DNA of 64,000 bases, taken from NCBI GenBank assembly GCA_018398575.1, contig JAGTXZ010000010.1, positions 124,001 to 188,000 of the forward strand, written 5' to 3'. Every line of letters starts with the position of its first letter. The first letter of the stretch is position 1. The position numbers were made by a program, and so were the translations under genes. Positions 32,081 through 43,700 of this stretch are shown in pieces. Below the pieces are notes generated by a model, which was not told the DNA's origin, searched no databases, and saw nothing but the letters and a program-made list of their open reading frames with translations. The DNA is from Ampelomyces quisqualis (taxonomy: Eukaryota > Ascomycota > Dothideomycetes > Pleosporales > Phaeosphaeriaceae).

Positions 32081-34329
32081 TGGAGTACCCGGTATCAAGA
32101 CGCGACGCCACGCGACGATGCGATAGACCACGACCGCGTGCGCGCTTCCCTAATTTTTGGTCATCGCACCACCACATCATCTCTCCCGAGCTCGTCTTTC
32201 ACACCATACCCACCTGCATACTATATCAACCCGGAGAACTCGGTGCACCGCGGCCTTGCCCCAGCATAATACACCAAATGTTGGGGCAATGATGCGTTGA
32301 GTTGCATCAAACAGCGGATAGGCGCCCGGGACTTACTGCTCAAGTTCTTTCCTTACATACCACTGTGTTTTATTTACCCCTTTTGTTGGACAACGCAAGC
32401 CTTTTGTTTTTCAGTCTCCGTGTCCGTGTTCGGGTCGGGTATTCTGCGTAATACATGACCAAGTGCCTGTCAACAAGTCATGCGGAGATGGCCAAGCCCT
32501 TAAGTGTTCGATAAGCTGATCTGGTTCCCCTTCCAACATCAGTTTCCTTCTCGACGACTTGTTATTGCAAAAGCGACCACTTGTCTTGCGCTAATGGGAA
32601 GACGGAGCAGGCAAGATGGCCTTTCTACATGAGCGGAAACTACTTATAGTGGGCGGTTTGTTGCTGGGTCATTAGGAGGACCTTGTATGAAAATCCTTTT
32701 CTCGGGGCTCGTTTTCAAGCGGTGCGCGCGTGTGTGTGTGTGTGTGTGCTATAGAAAGCGGGTATTCGTATTCATTCAGTGAGGTGTTGTCTTCCCAGCT
32801 GCATCCCCCGCCACGCATTCCCTGCGTTTTGCGTGAACTGCACTGTCTCATCTCCGGTCGAACATGGACCGGTCTACAAGACCATTCGATTGACATGCAG
32901 TCACGGCATCGTCGCACGTCGCACGGGTACTCTTTCTCTTTATGCGTGGCTCGTAGGGGTGATGCAGGCATGATGCTCGCGTATCTCGTGACAGGTCCAT
33001 CAACTAGCGAAAGTGTCTTGGCCTAACCTAAACAGGTAGGCCCCCTTTAGGAACACCTCACCTCGAGTTTGTTCTTTTTTCGCAGTGTGGAGTACGGAGT
33101 GCTATTAGGAAGCGCTGGGTTGGGGCTTTCTTTTGCTGAGGTCGCAGCTGGATCTGAGGAGATCTGACGGAGAGGGGGGGTAAATGGAATCTGCCTTGGC
33201 AGTGTTTTGTCGACGTACATTGAGAGGACTGATCTGCCACTTTGTTACGCTTCTACTTTTGGTTAGACTAAGACACTTTCGCTAGCTTACATGCGGTATT
33301 CCGTACGCTGTATATCAAGGTTACTTTACTCCGTACCCCTGAGTGTTTGGGATTGTTTGGACACGTCCCAACGTAGTCTAGCACATATCGCAGCACTTGG
33401 GCCAGCAGTACTCGAAAGGGGATGCTGACTAGTACACAAGCATGCAACGACGCATGGGGGAACAGTCGCATTCTGGCTCCTGCTTCCAGGCCTAAACTCA
33501 CCGCCGCGAGCGAGTACGTCGACTCGACTAGACGCGTACCACGACCAGATGTAATCGGAGGCGTGCCAAATTTAGTCGAATCTCGAGGCCGGACGTGCTA
33601 GACCCTGGTTTTCCAAACTTCCAGAAGTACCGAGTAGCTCCCACGAAGCTGACTGGAGGCTTAGTCTCTCAGTGGGGACGGGTAGCAGACGGGCGATGCG
33701 ACACACGCCAGATGTTCATGTCATGACATGTCACATGTCCGTCCTTTGGTCGAGAACAAAAAAGAAACCTTCTTGCGGCCCCAGGGATGGTGCGGGAGTT
33801 TGGTGTCGCGTGCAAACAAGAAGGCCTCCTGTGTCGTCACAGCCGTGGAGTCCTGCCGAGCACCGAATCAGACGGCGGACAGTCGAGTGCATGAATCTGG
33901 TGGCCAGGACGCTGGGACTGCAAGAGCACATGGCTGAAGGTGGCGAGATGATGATGCGACACGCTCGGCGGGGGACGCGCAGTGCGCGTGGCAGACGGCG
34001 TTTCAGCAGCGCAGCAGACAGGCCCCTGTTTCGAGGCTATAGGGCCGTTTCACGCCTCACCTCAGCCCTCGGCGGGCCGCAGACATGGCCAGCCCTGCCG
34101 TGCAGGGCGAGCAATGCGGCCGTGTGATGGACAGCAGTGAAGGAGTCCAATCGTGCCGGCTGAAACGGCGCGTGGCCGTCCAAAATAGAGCCCACCATGT
34201 CCTTGCCCTGCCAAGCCCTGTCATTCTCACCATTCCATCCCAGCAAGCTTCCTTTCTGCAACACCCCCCCGTGCCTGATACAAATACTGCCGTGCCAGCC
34301 CCCCCCGCTTCGAGTTCCCTTTCCTCACT
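32081..34329. other. 2.2-kb intergenic region with an MITE-like element
   Basis: Between the G-beta and phosducin-like genes, same orientation. No coding frame is convincing. It contains a (TG)9 microsatellite (32731-32748), the inverted-repeat element at 33005-33284, and one TACTCCGTA (33327-33335). The promoter of the phosducin-like gene should be in the last several hundred bp. Confidence 0.55.
33005..33284. mobile_element. MITE-like element, TA-flanked, about 280 bp
   Basis: The left arm 33004-33028 and right arm 33261-33285 match at 23 of 25 positions in inverted orientation, and the similarity continues weakly inward for a few more bases. Both arms begin CTAGCGAAAGTGTCTT, so the ends can be read as TA plus GCGAAAGTGTCTT. 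This fits a non-autonomous Tc1/mariner/pogo-type element with a TA target duplication. The interior has no coding capacity. Confidence 0.8.
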
Positions 34330-35272
34330 ATGACCACTACTGCCGCCCAGGACGAATTCAACGAGCTTATGCGAGAGAAAGACGGCGAATCCAGACACCC
34401 CGAAGACCGACACGACGACAGCGACCTCTCCGACCCCGAATCAGCCGGTGCCGCAGACGACTACCGCGAGAAAGCCGACACCGACGACGAGCTCGACCTG
34501 CCCAGAGACATGCGTTCCAACTACTACATGCCGTCGCTGCGCTCCGAAGCCAACACCGGCCCGAAAGGCGTCATCGCCGACGCCCAGGCCTTCGAGCAGG
34601 CCAAGAAGCAAGCCCGCCGCTTCACGTGGATGAGGACCGCGTCGCCCACGCAGTACACGGTTACTGCCTCGGCGTTGAACGAGAAGGACGGGGCCACGAG
34701 CGACGACGATGGCGAGGACAACTTTATGCGCGAGTGGAGGTCTGCGCGCCTGAGGGAGCTGCAGAATGTTGGGCAGAAGATTAGGTCCAGGACGAATAGC
34801 CCTAGTCGTAGGATCTATGGCACTTTTCCGCTTGTCGATGCCGAGGGCTACCTTGATGCGCTTGATAAATCATCGCCGGACACCACCGTCGTAGTTTACA
34901 TCTACAGCCCGCGCGATGTAAGTTCACCGATCCAATCGCCTATCGGCCAAGCTGACTCCAACTGAAGCCGTCAAAGAAGCATATAGAGGCCGAGAAATAC
35001 ATGCACGAAGTTGCCAAGCGCAATGACACGGTACGCTTTATCAAGCTGCTAGGAGAAGACGCCGAGATGGAAGAAGACGTTCTTCCCGCTGTGCTTGCTT
35101 ACAAGCGCGGCGACAAGTTCGCAGACATCATACCAATGCTGGATCACTTGCCCGAGGATTCTGTGCTCAGCGCCGTCAGCCTAGAGACACTTTTCAGACA
35201 GTAAGTCTCCTCACTCTCACGCCTCATACGCAAATCAGCTGACCCATCATCTTTAGACATCGCATACTGTGA
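34330..35272 (+). CDS. Phosducin-like protein (G-beta-gamma chaperone)
   Basis: Three exons, 34330-34917, 34968-35200 and 35257-35272 (16 nt), give 278 residues. The introns are 50 and 56 nt, with GCTGAC and CAGCTGAC branch sites. The N-terminal half is acidic and helical (DEFNELMREKD, then FTWMRTASPTQY). The C-terminal half is a thioredoxin-like fold: YGTFPLVDAEGYLDALDKSSPDTTVVVYIYSPRD, then MHEVAKRNDTVRFIKL, and DVLPAVLAYKRGDKFADIIPM. This is the order of class I phosducin-like proteins (PhnA/BDM-1 in fungi), which help CCT fold G-beta and assemble it with G-gamma. The gene follows the G-beta gene on the same strand, 2.2 kb downstream, so partner genes are neighbours. Confidence 0.88.
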
Positions 35273-36330
35273 GCATGATCTCGAAAACATCACTCGACAT
35301 CATCCCGCTTCAGTACATCGCCCGACCGTCTCGCGTGTGTCTTGAGGCGCTCGGTTGAGCCCCATTGGCGGTCCCGACAGTTCTCGTCTTAGGCCCCCGA
35401 CGTTTGGTCCTGGCCCCTTACTTTCTCACCGCTGCTCTGGTATAATTCCCGACCCCGGGCGTCCGAAATTTTCACGACATCATGCACCATGTATTATACA
35501 CTTGGATGTGGCCTTGCGCTACGTCCGACCAAGCGTCTGGCGCTTACCTCGATTTTTTTCAGTGTCGCGAAGCGAATGTTGCTGCTTTGATTCCGATCGA
35601 CTTCGCATCGTTGGCGCATTTGGTTGAAGCACTGCCTGGGCTAGGTTTACAAGTGCGAGGCGTTTTCTAGATGGATAAGAGAACAGGGTTACTACTATTA
35701 GAGCGAAACCGCGAGGAATTTGGAGTCAGGTGGTTAATACCCCAATTATGCAGCTGTTCCATTCAGCAGCGCTTAGAATGAAGTGCAATACATCACAGCC
35801 AAATGGACTTGACTTGGGTGCGATATCTAAACATGCCCCCCATCCTCGCACCTTCATTACCTTCCCCTCATCGTCGCGATTTTCCTGTTCAAGCTATTTC
35901 CATTGCCAGCAACATCCTTCACCTATGCCCCTCCACCACTGTCCACGCCTCATACAATCCCAACCCTTACTAGTCCCCGCTACCCGATCCGACCCTTTTC
36001 TCCGCCCCACTACATCCCAACCACGCCCGATCGCTTCTCGATCATTCTATCCGACACAAGCCCCCCTCCCCCGCTCACCAAACACACCGTTTGTTTTACG
36101 CGGCGCGTGTTTCGTTTCACGCGCTGCGCCACGTGATGGCGTCGCTGACTGGGTGGGTCGTGACGAGTGTGCTCATGTGAGAAGGTAAAGCTTGGACTAG
36201 AGATTACGCAAATAGGTACAAGGGGGTTGGATTGAGATTGGTTTGGAGTAGGGCCGGTGAGGCTTTGAAGATTGGTTGATGGGGGTAGAAGTGTACCTAC
36301 TCCGTACGAGTCATGATTTCTACAAAAGCG
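35273..36330. other. Convergent 1.06-kb intergenic gap
   Basis: Between the phosducin-like gene and the next HET gene, tail to tail. Only short C-rich frames are present and no gene can be supported. TACTCCGTA is at 36298-36306. Confidence 0.5.
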
Positions 36331-38628
36331 CTACGTAAGCACCACACTTCCCTCTTCCCACGAAGATGTTAGAGAGCAGTTCATCCATTTTCTTGCTGTT
36401 ACGCTCACGTGTGGCTTCTCTATGCCGCTGGGCTTGATGCGTATCTTCAGATACCATACTCCCACCCTTTTCCACGTGTCTACCTCTTCGCCGGGCATCA
36501 GAACTAATCCGCCTAACCGTCGCTGCAGAATATATATCCCTGCTGTCCGGACAATTTGAAGCTCTACAATGAGTGCAAAAAATCCTCGTCGCGGCGGCGA
36601 TGAGGGTGTTCCTGTCGGGACGTCGGGATGGTACGTGAATACGGGTTCCCATAGAGCGTCTTCGTCGAAGGAATGTATGCGTGCTGCTAGCTCGGGCGGT
36701 AAAGGGCGGCGGACGGGCCAAATCAAAGTGTCGAGTGTGAGTTGCAAGCCCGAGAATTTAACGAATGCTTGTGGCTCGTGATCTTTGAAGGTATATCCTT
36801 CTACTTGTGCGCAATATACATCGCTCCAATTTGATCTATCTGGCTCGCGCTCACTCCGTATTCTCACTCCTGGCTCTTCTCCTAAAAGGAATTCCATTCG
36901 GTAGAATTTGTATATTGGGGTGGAAAACCAGGACCAACTAGGTGCGTCATGAACTCGTTGTTCGAGCACTTCTGCTGTGTATTGGACATCTGTTTCCGGT
37001 TCTATATCTGAGTATTGCCTACGTATCAGCGCAGAAGGTTGGCGCTCAATGAACCATAGTAGGCACGTAGGCATGCACTCCAGCCACAACCCAGCGAGGT
37101 ACGTTAGGGAGTAGAGCGTGTGGTAAGCAGTAGCTATCCCGGCGAAAGCGACGATGCGGTCGGATGAGTAGGACAGCTTGCGTAGGCAGTATTCGTTGAC
37201 CAAATTCGACCAGTTCAGGATGAAGTCGAAAGATGATGGACTCGACCATTCTTTACTCAGCTGACTGATATCCGTTGACGGGAAATACCGAGACTTGCTT
37301 AAATCTCTCCCTCGGTCTCTGGCGCCTACATCGCTGCGCTGTGCAATTGGTCCGAGAATTTCGTCGTAAAACACCTGGGAGCACTGGAACATTAAGTTCT
37401 TATGTCCGCAGAGCAGAGTCCTCGGGCTAAGTAAGTACTCCTGGAACGTCCATGCGCGGGAGAACAACGGCCAGTGACGCTGCACCAACCAGTCCTGTAC
37501 TTCATCCGGAATCGCTAGACGCCACGAGTTAAAGAGGTGGCGAACATACGCTCCTGGTTGTGTGGTCGTTGCAGGTCGTAAGATACATGGGTTCCAGATT
37601 CGCGGGTCATCCCGTACTTGCTGCGGTGAATCTGGCGGGAATAAATACGCAATATTGCATACGCAATTCCCATAAACAATCGCCATGCGTTGAGATTCCT
37701 CGTCCCAGTCTTTGGTAGAATCTTGAATAATGCAGAGACTGTCAATCCAGATGTAACGATACCCGAGCCCGAGGGTGATGCGAATGGCTTCGCGGTATAT
37801 CGGTGAGAGCTCATGCCATGGCACGTTGTTCTGGAAGTCTTGCAGATTGTGTTCCAGAAGGCGGATCTGATTTTGGTGCTTCTCGCCCCACATGTGGCTC
37901 AGAGCGAGATAGTCGTATAGCGTGCTTTCCATGTTGCACCTCAACCTGAGGCTAGTCTCGTCAAAGATTTCGAGAATCCGAGTCGGTCGTTGAGATGTAT
38001 CTACAGTGTTTAACTGGAAGCTACGACAGTCCCCATGCTCTTCTATGCATGTTCCAAGCCAACCTTTAGCTCTTGCGAGATTGTTCCGAGCATGAATAGG
38101 AACTTCACGAGCCACAATGTGCTCATTAAACCCCCCTTTGTCCGAGACTGCTACATTTTAGTATGTGGAATATAGCTTTTCTTTTCTTGATTCACCATGA
38201 TATATTTCAAGTGCGAAGACGGCTATAACTCCTCTATTGTCTTCACTCTTTGGCTGTTCAGTCGAGAACAACACGTGCACTCTTCGGGGTCCTTCCTCCT
38301 TAGGAACACTTCGTAGCCAGACGTTCTTGTCCATGAAATCCAGCAGTTTTTTAAAGCGACTTCTTTCTAAATACGCGAAAATAAACTTGCATAAATGGCA
38401 GTATGCTGAAGATTCAGCAAGCTGCGCCACAGTGCGAAGGAAGGGAAAGCAAGTTCTTTCTGGAGACAATTGATCTTCACTGGACAAGAAGTGATGTAAT
38501 ATGCTCCAGTCCTTGAAAAGGCCCTTACAGGTCTCGCAGAGTTCGTGAAGTCCATATGTCTGATTGGTTGCTTCGGTCGGTGTCGCTGAGCTGGTGAGTT
38601 CGCCTAGAAAAGGTGTGGTCGAAGGCAT
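36331..38628 (-). CDS. HET-domain protein, full length
   Basis: Two exons, 38196-38628 and 36331-38150, join across a 45-nt intron (GTGAAT, ACTAAAA, TGTAG), giving 750 residues. The N-terminal 140 residues carry Cys pairs (CETC, CHLC) in the pattern that often precedes HET domains in this family (C-x2-C ... H ... C-x2-C). The HET domain follows: YDYLALSHMWGEKHQNQIRLL, then LGYRYIWIDSLCIIQDSTKDWDEESQRMAIVYGN, and PLFSRAWTFQEYLLSPRTLLCG. Its blocks match the IPYxALSHxWG, YxWIDSLCIxQD and SRAWTxQExLLSPR signatures closely. The C-terminal region is variable. The role is as for other HET proteins: non-self recognition or regulated cell death. Confidence 0.93.
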
Positions 38629-39097
38629 GCTATATCGACTGCGGATTGGAAAATGTAGGAGAAGAGATAAGGATTGCCATCCTCAGCCCTTCTGATCAAA
38701 AAGATTAAATCTGCAGCCTGCTCATCCCACAAGGCTGCCCATGAGGCCGGCGCTTAATGCGGCGCAGTAAACCCATCACATTTCCGACCCACCGACACAA
38801 AACACATGTTGCACCAGAGGTGCATAAGCGCTTACAGCATACCAAATCATCTCTTTATAATCTGCATTGCTTTCCAGGAGTGACAAAGTTGGTGCGTGTG
38901 TGCACAGCTTTCTTTGGCAGCTATATCTCAGCTCAGATCTGCGTACGGTCATCGAGCGATTGCCACTCACGTATCAGACTTAGCCGCATACAGATATCTC
39001 AAAAATTCAAGCCGTATAGGTCCTCTGCTATGAGAGTTTTCAGCAGCTGAGGATGCTGCAAAGTCTCACCGTCACGCAGACTCCGCAACAAACAAAT

Positions 39098-39179
39098 AGA
39101 TCTACAGATTGAATACCTAAATAAGTTAGTTTCCGTCCCGGATTTCGTGTCTAAGCATTCAATCTAGATCTGTAGATCT
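39098..39179. repeat. Broken inverted repeat
   Basis: AGATCTACAGATTGAAT (39098-39114) recurs inverted at 39157-39179, with a 6-bp AGATCT inserted in the second arm. Directly after it, TGAGAGTCCGACTCTCA (39179-39195) is a second hairpin. It may be a small element remnant. Confidence 0.5.
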
Positions 39180-39489
39180 GAGAGTCCGACTCTCACGGCT
39201 TAGGGAGAGTCCGATCTCACTGTGCTTTGTCGACTGCATGTACCACTCTGGGTAACACATTTCTAGGGTCTGTTACTCCTTATGAGCAGTCAAGTGACCC
39301 GCGTTTCCGGTAAAAAGTGGTTCAAAGTCTCCAAGAGAAAGAGTGTTGGTAAGCCCCTTGGAGTCAAGACTTGTAGTAGTTAACAAAGCAGCTATCGCGA
39401 GAATTGAAAGCGAACTGCATACGCTTCCATCCCAGTTTCCCGGTATGCCTAGTCGAAAAGCTCAGTGAAGTGCTATTGCGTTATTTCTA

Positions 39490-39853
39490 TCAAGACCAAT
39501 AATCCCTGAATCGATTGTAGCGCGAGCTCGCATCTGTGCAGTTCTTGCAGAGTATCATGAAAGAATGATCTCCGTCTCCGTATTGCCCAATAATTCGACA
39601 CGGAAAAATTCTTCTCCAACAGGGACCGCTTTCGTTGTGCTCTTGACTTCTCAAATCCACATCCCAACCCTCGTCCAAAGGGGCCAAGCGCATACCGTTG
39701 GTTAGAACCAAAACACGCTTTGTTCTTGATCTTGGTGTATCAGGCGCCTCGGTGTGTATCTCTGCTAGAAGGCACAAGTCAACGTTGTCGGGAAGTGTTT
39801 GAGGAATACCGAGCTCGTCCGGGTAAGTGTTGAATTGATGTTCTGATACGCCG
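39490..39853 (-). pseudogene. Possible gene remnant of unknown family
   Basis: A 95-codon frame with protein-like content (LVLTNGMRLAPLDEGWDVDL, CRIIGQYGDGDHSFMILCKNC, two Cys pairs) runs 39490-39777 and stays open upstream to about 39853, where a TGA blocks it and no ATG is found. A short upstream exon starting at an ATG near 39890 with a GTGAGC donor could rescue it, but the acceptor is unclear. It lies near a HET gene. I do not recognise it. It may be a small real gene or a relic. Confidence 0.35.
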
Positions 39854-40719
39854 TTGTTTCTTGCTCACCAGGCGCGTGATAGCATAGGCCATGTTCGGTT
39901 ATTGTTCCAGTCAGATTCTGCAGACACTACGTGAGATTCATATACCCGTGGTGTATCTCAACACCATGTCAGCGTTAGGAGGTACCAGTACCCCATCAAA
40001 CATCATCCAAAGCCCACCATAACATTGCAGCAAATCAATCAATCGTACGCCTCGCCTCGTTCCTACGAGCCACTTACAAACAGCCACAACGTACGGTGTT
40101 CACCGCGAGCCTGCACACAGCACAATCCACACATCTCTACAATCTAATCCACAAACAAACACTCCACCCCACCCCACCCCACCCCACCCCATCCCCTCAA
40201 TACCCCCATTCCCAATCACTCCACCCCACACTCCCAGTAAAAAGACACACCCAACTACAAACTCAAAGTTCCCGGGGCCTGCGCCATAGCGATCGCGACG
40301 CGCCATGTTTTCAACAGTGTCGTCGCACAGCTAGCGTCTTCCTTGCTGTGTCGGAGAAGCGGAATCGAAGGGGCGGGTAGTGTCTCAGCGGTGTGTGTCT
40401 CAGCGATGTGTGCAAGGGAGAGCGGGGATGAGGAAAAGGTACGGTGGAGGGGGAGGGGGAGAGAGAGAATGCATGGGCTTAGGTAGTATTCCGAGGACCA
40501 GAAATGTTAGAATCGCGGGGTTGAGAAGGGATACACTGCGCGGAGGTTCGGTGTTGGGAGAGGGAGTTTAACAAACAAAAAGCGAAAGAAGACTGGGGTT
40601 TAGGTAGACTTGCGCACCTGACGCTGCTGGCTGGGCCTGAGAGGACGGAGGTGGAAAACAAAACAAAAATGAGAGAAGAGAAAGATGTCATGAATTTGAC
40701 GCACGCGGGTGAAAACAAA

Positions 40720-43700
40720 CTACAAAGGTCGGACGTTTCCGAACCCCCGGCTCAACACACCATCTACATCCCTCCCATCGACGTCTTCTTCCTCCCCATG
40801 ACCCCGATACCTCACCATGTCCCCGACCTCTCTCTCCCTCCTCGCCCTGTCCGCACCATCCGCTACGTCCCTACCACCGCAGTCCCGATCCCACCCATTC
40901 TGCAACTCCCCCGCACTCGCCTCTTCGAACCGCCGCTTAACACACTCATCTTTTTCCAACTGCTGGAACACGACCACATCGCTTGGCCAGCACGCTTCCT
41001 TGGCGCATTTGACCGCCATTTCGAAGACGAGGACGGCGAAGAGGATGACGAGGAGCGTGAGCCACCAGTGCGTGCTGCGGCCGAAGAGATGGAGAAAAGT
41101 GGCGCGGACGCGGTAGATGGGGGAGTGTGCGTAGAGGAGGCTGAGGAGGGTGTTCCAGAGGAACCAGGCGGCGATGGAGAGGGAGATTGCGAGGGCGTTT
41201 GTTGGGGTGAGGGAGTGCGTTTCTAGGAATCTGGTAGTTGTTGGATTAGGGTGTGTGTTTTTAATATCGTAATGGTTGTATAACGATGGGAGGGGGGGAT
41301 AAGAACGAGGGAAGGATACGTACTGCATTTTCCCTGCAATGATACACACAACCGCCGTATAACTGACCACGCCCATGGGGAAAATCCCTTCGTCTGCTTT
41401 CACACTTGCATCTGCCCAAAGGGCAAACATGCAGAAATACACGACCATGGCCTCGCTGCTCGCCATGAACATCCAGCCGAGATAGACTTTGAAGTTGAAC
41501 CCACCGTTGCGCTGGCCTTTGGTGTATAATTCAGGCACGGCGAGGAGCGTGGACGCAGCCAGGTCTTTTTCAAACACGCCCATGAAGATGACGGGCAGCG
41601 AGGTGAAGAGCGTGTTGAACATGGACAGGGACCAGGATTCGTAGAGGGAGGTACCCGTGTAGCCGACAGAGCGTTGGTAGAGGGCTTGGGTTAGGTAGAA
41701 GAGCTATCGACTGCGTTCAGCAAACATTGTTCAAATGCAAGATGGGGGCATGGGGGACGTACCATTTCCTTCCAGAACGTGCCGACAGTATACTTGCACG
41801 TGCGAATATAATTCCACCGTCCATGCACGAGTAGCAATTTAACCAGGAATCTAAACTGCGCGATACTGTAATCGCTCGTACGGGCAGCTTGGAGGCCTTC
41901 TTTGCCCGTGATGCCAATGCCCACATGTGCCTCTTGGATCATGGCGATGTCGTTCGCGCCGTCGCCAATGGCCAGTGTAATGCTCTTCTTGACACGCTTG
42001 CGGATGCTCTTGACGAGCATTGCCTTCTGAGCGGGGGATGCACGACAACATATGACCGAGTCGGCGAGGATGGCGAGTTCGTAAAAGAGGGTTTTCAACG
42101 CGTCTATTTCGGTGATTTGGGCCAAGGTTTGGCCGTCGACTACGATGACCGAGTGTGCGATGCCGCCGCCGTTAATAGCAAGAATAGCCGTGCCAATGCT
42201 GTGCTCGACTTCGCCGGTTTCGTGATCGAGGATGGTGACGGAGCTGTAGTCTTTGATCAAGCGGCAGGAGTACCCAATGTTGATGGCTGTCTCGCGCTTG
42301 TCGCCTGTGAGCATCCACATCTTGATCTTGGCTCGGCGCAGCTTGTCGATGGCTTCGGGGACGCCTTGTTGGAGTTTGTCTTCGATGGCGGTGGCGGCGC
42401 AGAGATCGAGATCTTGTTCGATCATGTCACCAGCTTCCTCGATAAGTCGCGTGCGATCAACGAGACTGGTTGTGGCTTCGAGGTAGCCCTTCTTCCAGGT
42501 CTGGTAGTCTGCTTCATCAATAAACCGATGGCCATACAGAAGTGTTCTGAGACCCTCGGTTGCAAAGTCATTGATGTGCTGCAGACAGCGTTCCATCACC
42601 GCAGACTCGTCAACCGCAACGTTCTCATCAACCACAGCTTCCATTTCCTCGAGTTGCATCGAACTGCGAGTCGAAAAGGCCGTGGAGTATCGACCAAAAC
42701 CAGATTGTCGTGGGGTTTGCACAGGAGTATCCTCGTCGAGCGACGATAGATCCACGTCGTTTTCACGCTGCCGTAACCAATGATCCATCTCATCTCGCGC
42801 AGAAGTCGAACCACGAGCGCCCATACTATCTGGAACGGACAGCCGACCTAGGCTAAGACTTGCCCGAGCAGCCTGAGTGAACGTCATACTACGACGTCCA
42901 ACAACGCTGCTCTTGCGGCCACCGATAATGCTACTTCTTCGTTCAGTCTGTTCGCTCTGTCGCGCGATTGCTTGTTGAGCTTCCATACTCTTGCGCTGGT
43001 TCGCTCTTCGCTCGATCTCCACCATCTTCTTGTTTGCTAGACCGGCAAGCTTCAAGCGCTGCATGATAATAGAGTCTGCACCTTTGCAGATGACACATAT
43101 GCGACCATCTGGAAATCGCAGAATGATTGACATCCTCTTCCGCTTGCTCGAGAACTCAATCACATCCAGAATCTCGAACGTCTCCTGTGAAGTTTGCCCA
43201 TCGGCTCCAGGAAGCTTGAGAGTTATCGTGTGCACATCACGGTTGATGAGTAAGAAGCCCATGTCTTGAGCAGCCTGGACCAGTGCGAGCTCGTCAGGTG
43301 AAGATGCCATGAAGTGAGTCTCGCCGCTCTCTTGAACTTCCGGCAAGCAGGTGTGGCAAAGTGCCAACGACAGCAGAAACATGCGAGCTTTCCTCGAGAA
43401 TGGCGAATATGGCTTCTGCTGTATATAGCGCAGCATGTCTTGCGTCCGCAGTTCTCGTGCTGGTTGACTAGGTCTCGCTGTTGAACGCCATAGTGAGCCC
43501 GTCTCAATTTCTGTTTCTTCGAGCTGAATCTCTGCTGTCGGTGTCGTAGCTTCCCCTGTGACGACATCTTTTGCAGATCGAGCACTCTTCCTGCTCTTGG
43601 CGGGCAGTTTTCCCTTTTTCCTCGTCTTGCGAAGCAGCTTCTTTTTCTCTTTCAGTAGATCGACATCATGCAGCCATGCCACGCCCGCCACGCTCAGCTT

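Larger units (their letters stand above)
38629..40719. other. 2.1-kb intergenic region with a possible gene remnant
   Basis: No complete gene. It holds a broken inverted repeat (39098-39179), a conserved-looking open frame (39490-39777, own entry) and a (CCCCA)n run (about 40163-40190). The right part is the 3' flank of the flippase gene. Confidence 0.5.
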
